From NCBI GenBank assembly GCA_905200265.1, contig CAJKJS010000104.1, forward strand, positions 1-5,817: a stretch of 5,817 bases of DNA, given 5' to 3'. The position numbers were made by a program, and so were the translations under genes. Shown piece by piece: positions 5,748 to 5,817 of this stretch. Within the stretch, counting starts at the first letter, position 1, and every line of letters begins with the position of its first letter. This stretch comes from an uncultured Oscillospiraceae bacterium (GTDB lineage: Bacteria > Bacillota > Clostridia > Oscillospirales > Acutalibacteraceae). Under the pieces are notes generated by a model. That model was not told the origin of the DNA and made no database searches. It saw nothing but the letters and a program-made list of their open reading frames with translations.

Positions 5748-5783
5748 AAAACGAGGGCCTGTTTGCAAACAGGCCCTCGTTTT
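5748..5783. terminator. Bidirectional intrinsic terminator (perfect 36-bp palindrome)
   Basis: The 18-base left arm (5748-5765, AAAACGAGGGCCTGTTTG) is exactly complementary to the right arm (5766-5783), with no central spacer. As RNA it folds into a long GC-rich stem closed by a small loop. The end runs TTTT on + and TTTTCTCTTTTTCTTT on - allow termination in both directions. It ends the cluster 10 bases after rqcP. The last 34 bases (5784-5817) hold no recognisable gene; the purine-rich run AAAGGGGG at 5791-5798 is not tied to a start codon in view. Confidence 0.93.
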
Positions 5784-5817
5784 GCGTTTGAAAGGGGGAA
5801 GAGGCGGGCAGGAAAAA

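Noticed and set aside
5784..5817. Purine-rich run as ribosome binding site of a downstream gene
   Set aside because: No start codon at suitable spacing lies within the window, so nothing can be called.

Overview
The window is an ordinary-looking chromosomal segment of a spore-former-type Firmicute, most likely class Clostridia (Oscillospiraceae-like), with moderately high GC. The basis is gene content and order: an MBL-hydrolase tail followed by hemZ, then a YabM-type flippase, mazG, HU and rqcP. This matches the yabM-yabN-yabO neighbourhood of Bacillus and its clostridial version with an HU gene inserted. Every gene is on the + strand. No phage, IS, CRISPR, tRNA or rRNA is visible.

Layout. 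(1) 1-1601: the last 30 codons of a metallo-beta-lactamase-fold hydrolase, overlapping by 4 bases a complete radical-SAM gene, hemZ. (2) 1602-2315: a monocistronic-looking unit with a sigma-A-type promoter, a 172-aa protein (coiled coil, zinc ribbon, acidic tail) and an intrinsic terminator. (3) 2316-2433: a short intergenic stretch with weak hairpins and no promoter I can defend. (4) 2434-5737: a four-gene cluster made of a 590-aa lipid/oligosaccharide flippase, the MazG nucleotide pyrophosphohydrolase, HU, and the ribosome quality-control factor RqcP. Flippase, mazG and HU are closely spaced. HU and rqcP are separated by 143 bases that hold three consecutive hairpins, the first terminator-like. 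(5) 5738-5817: a perfect 36-bp palindrome flanked by A and T runs acts as a probable bidirectional terminator. The remaining 34 bases show no gene.

The cluster in (4) combines envelope precursor export, removal of non-canonical NTPs, nucleoid structure and rescue of stalled ribosomes. These are housekeeping functions grouped by conserved synteny, not one pathway. I see no clear new system. The points most worth checking are the loss of the catalytic motif in the second MazG domain, the structured hup-rqcP spacer, the perfect palindrome, and the uncharacterised zinc-ribbon protein. Three starts were set by ribosome binding sites and shorten the longest possible frames: 1737, 4248 and 5492.
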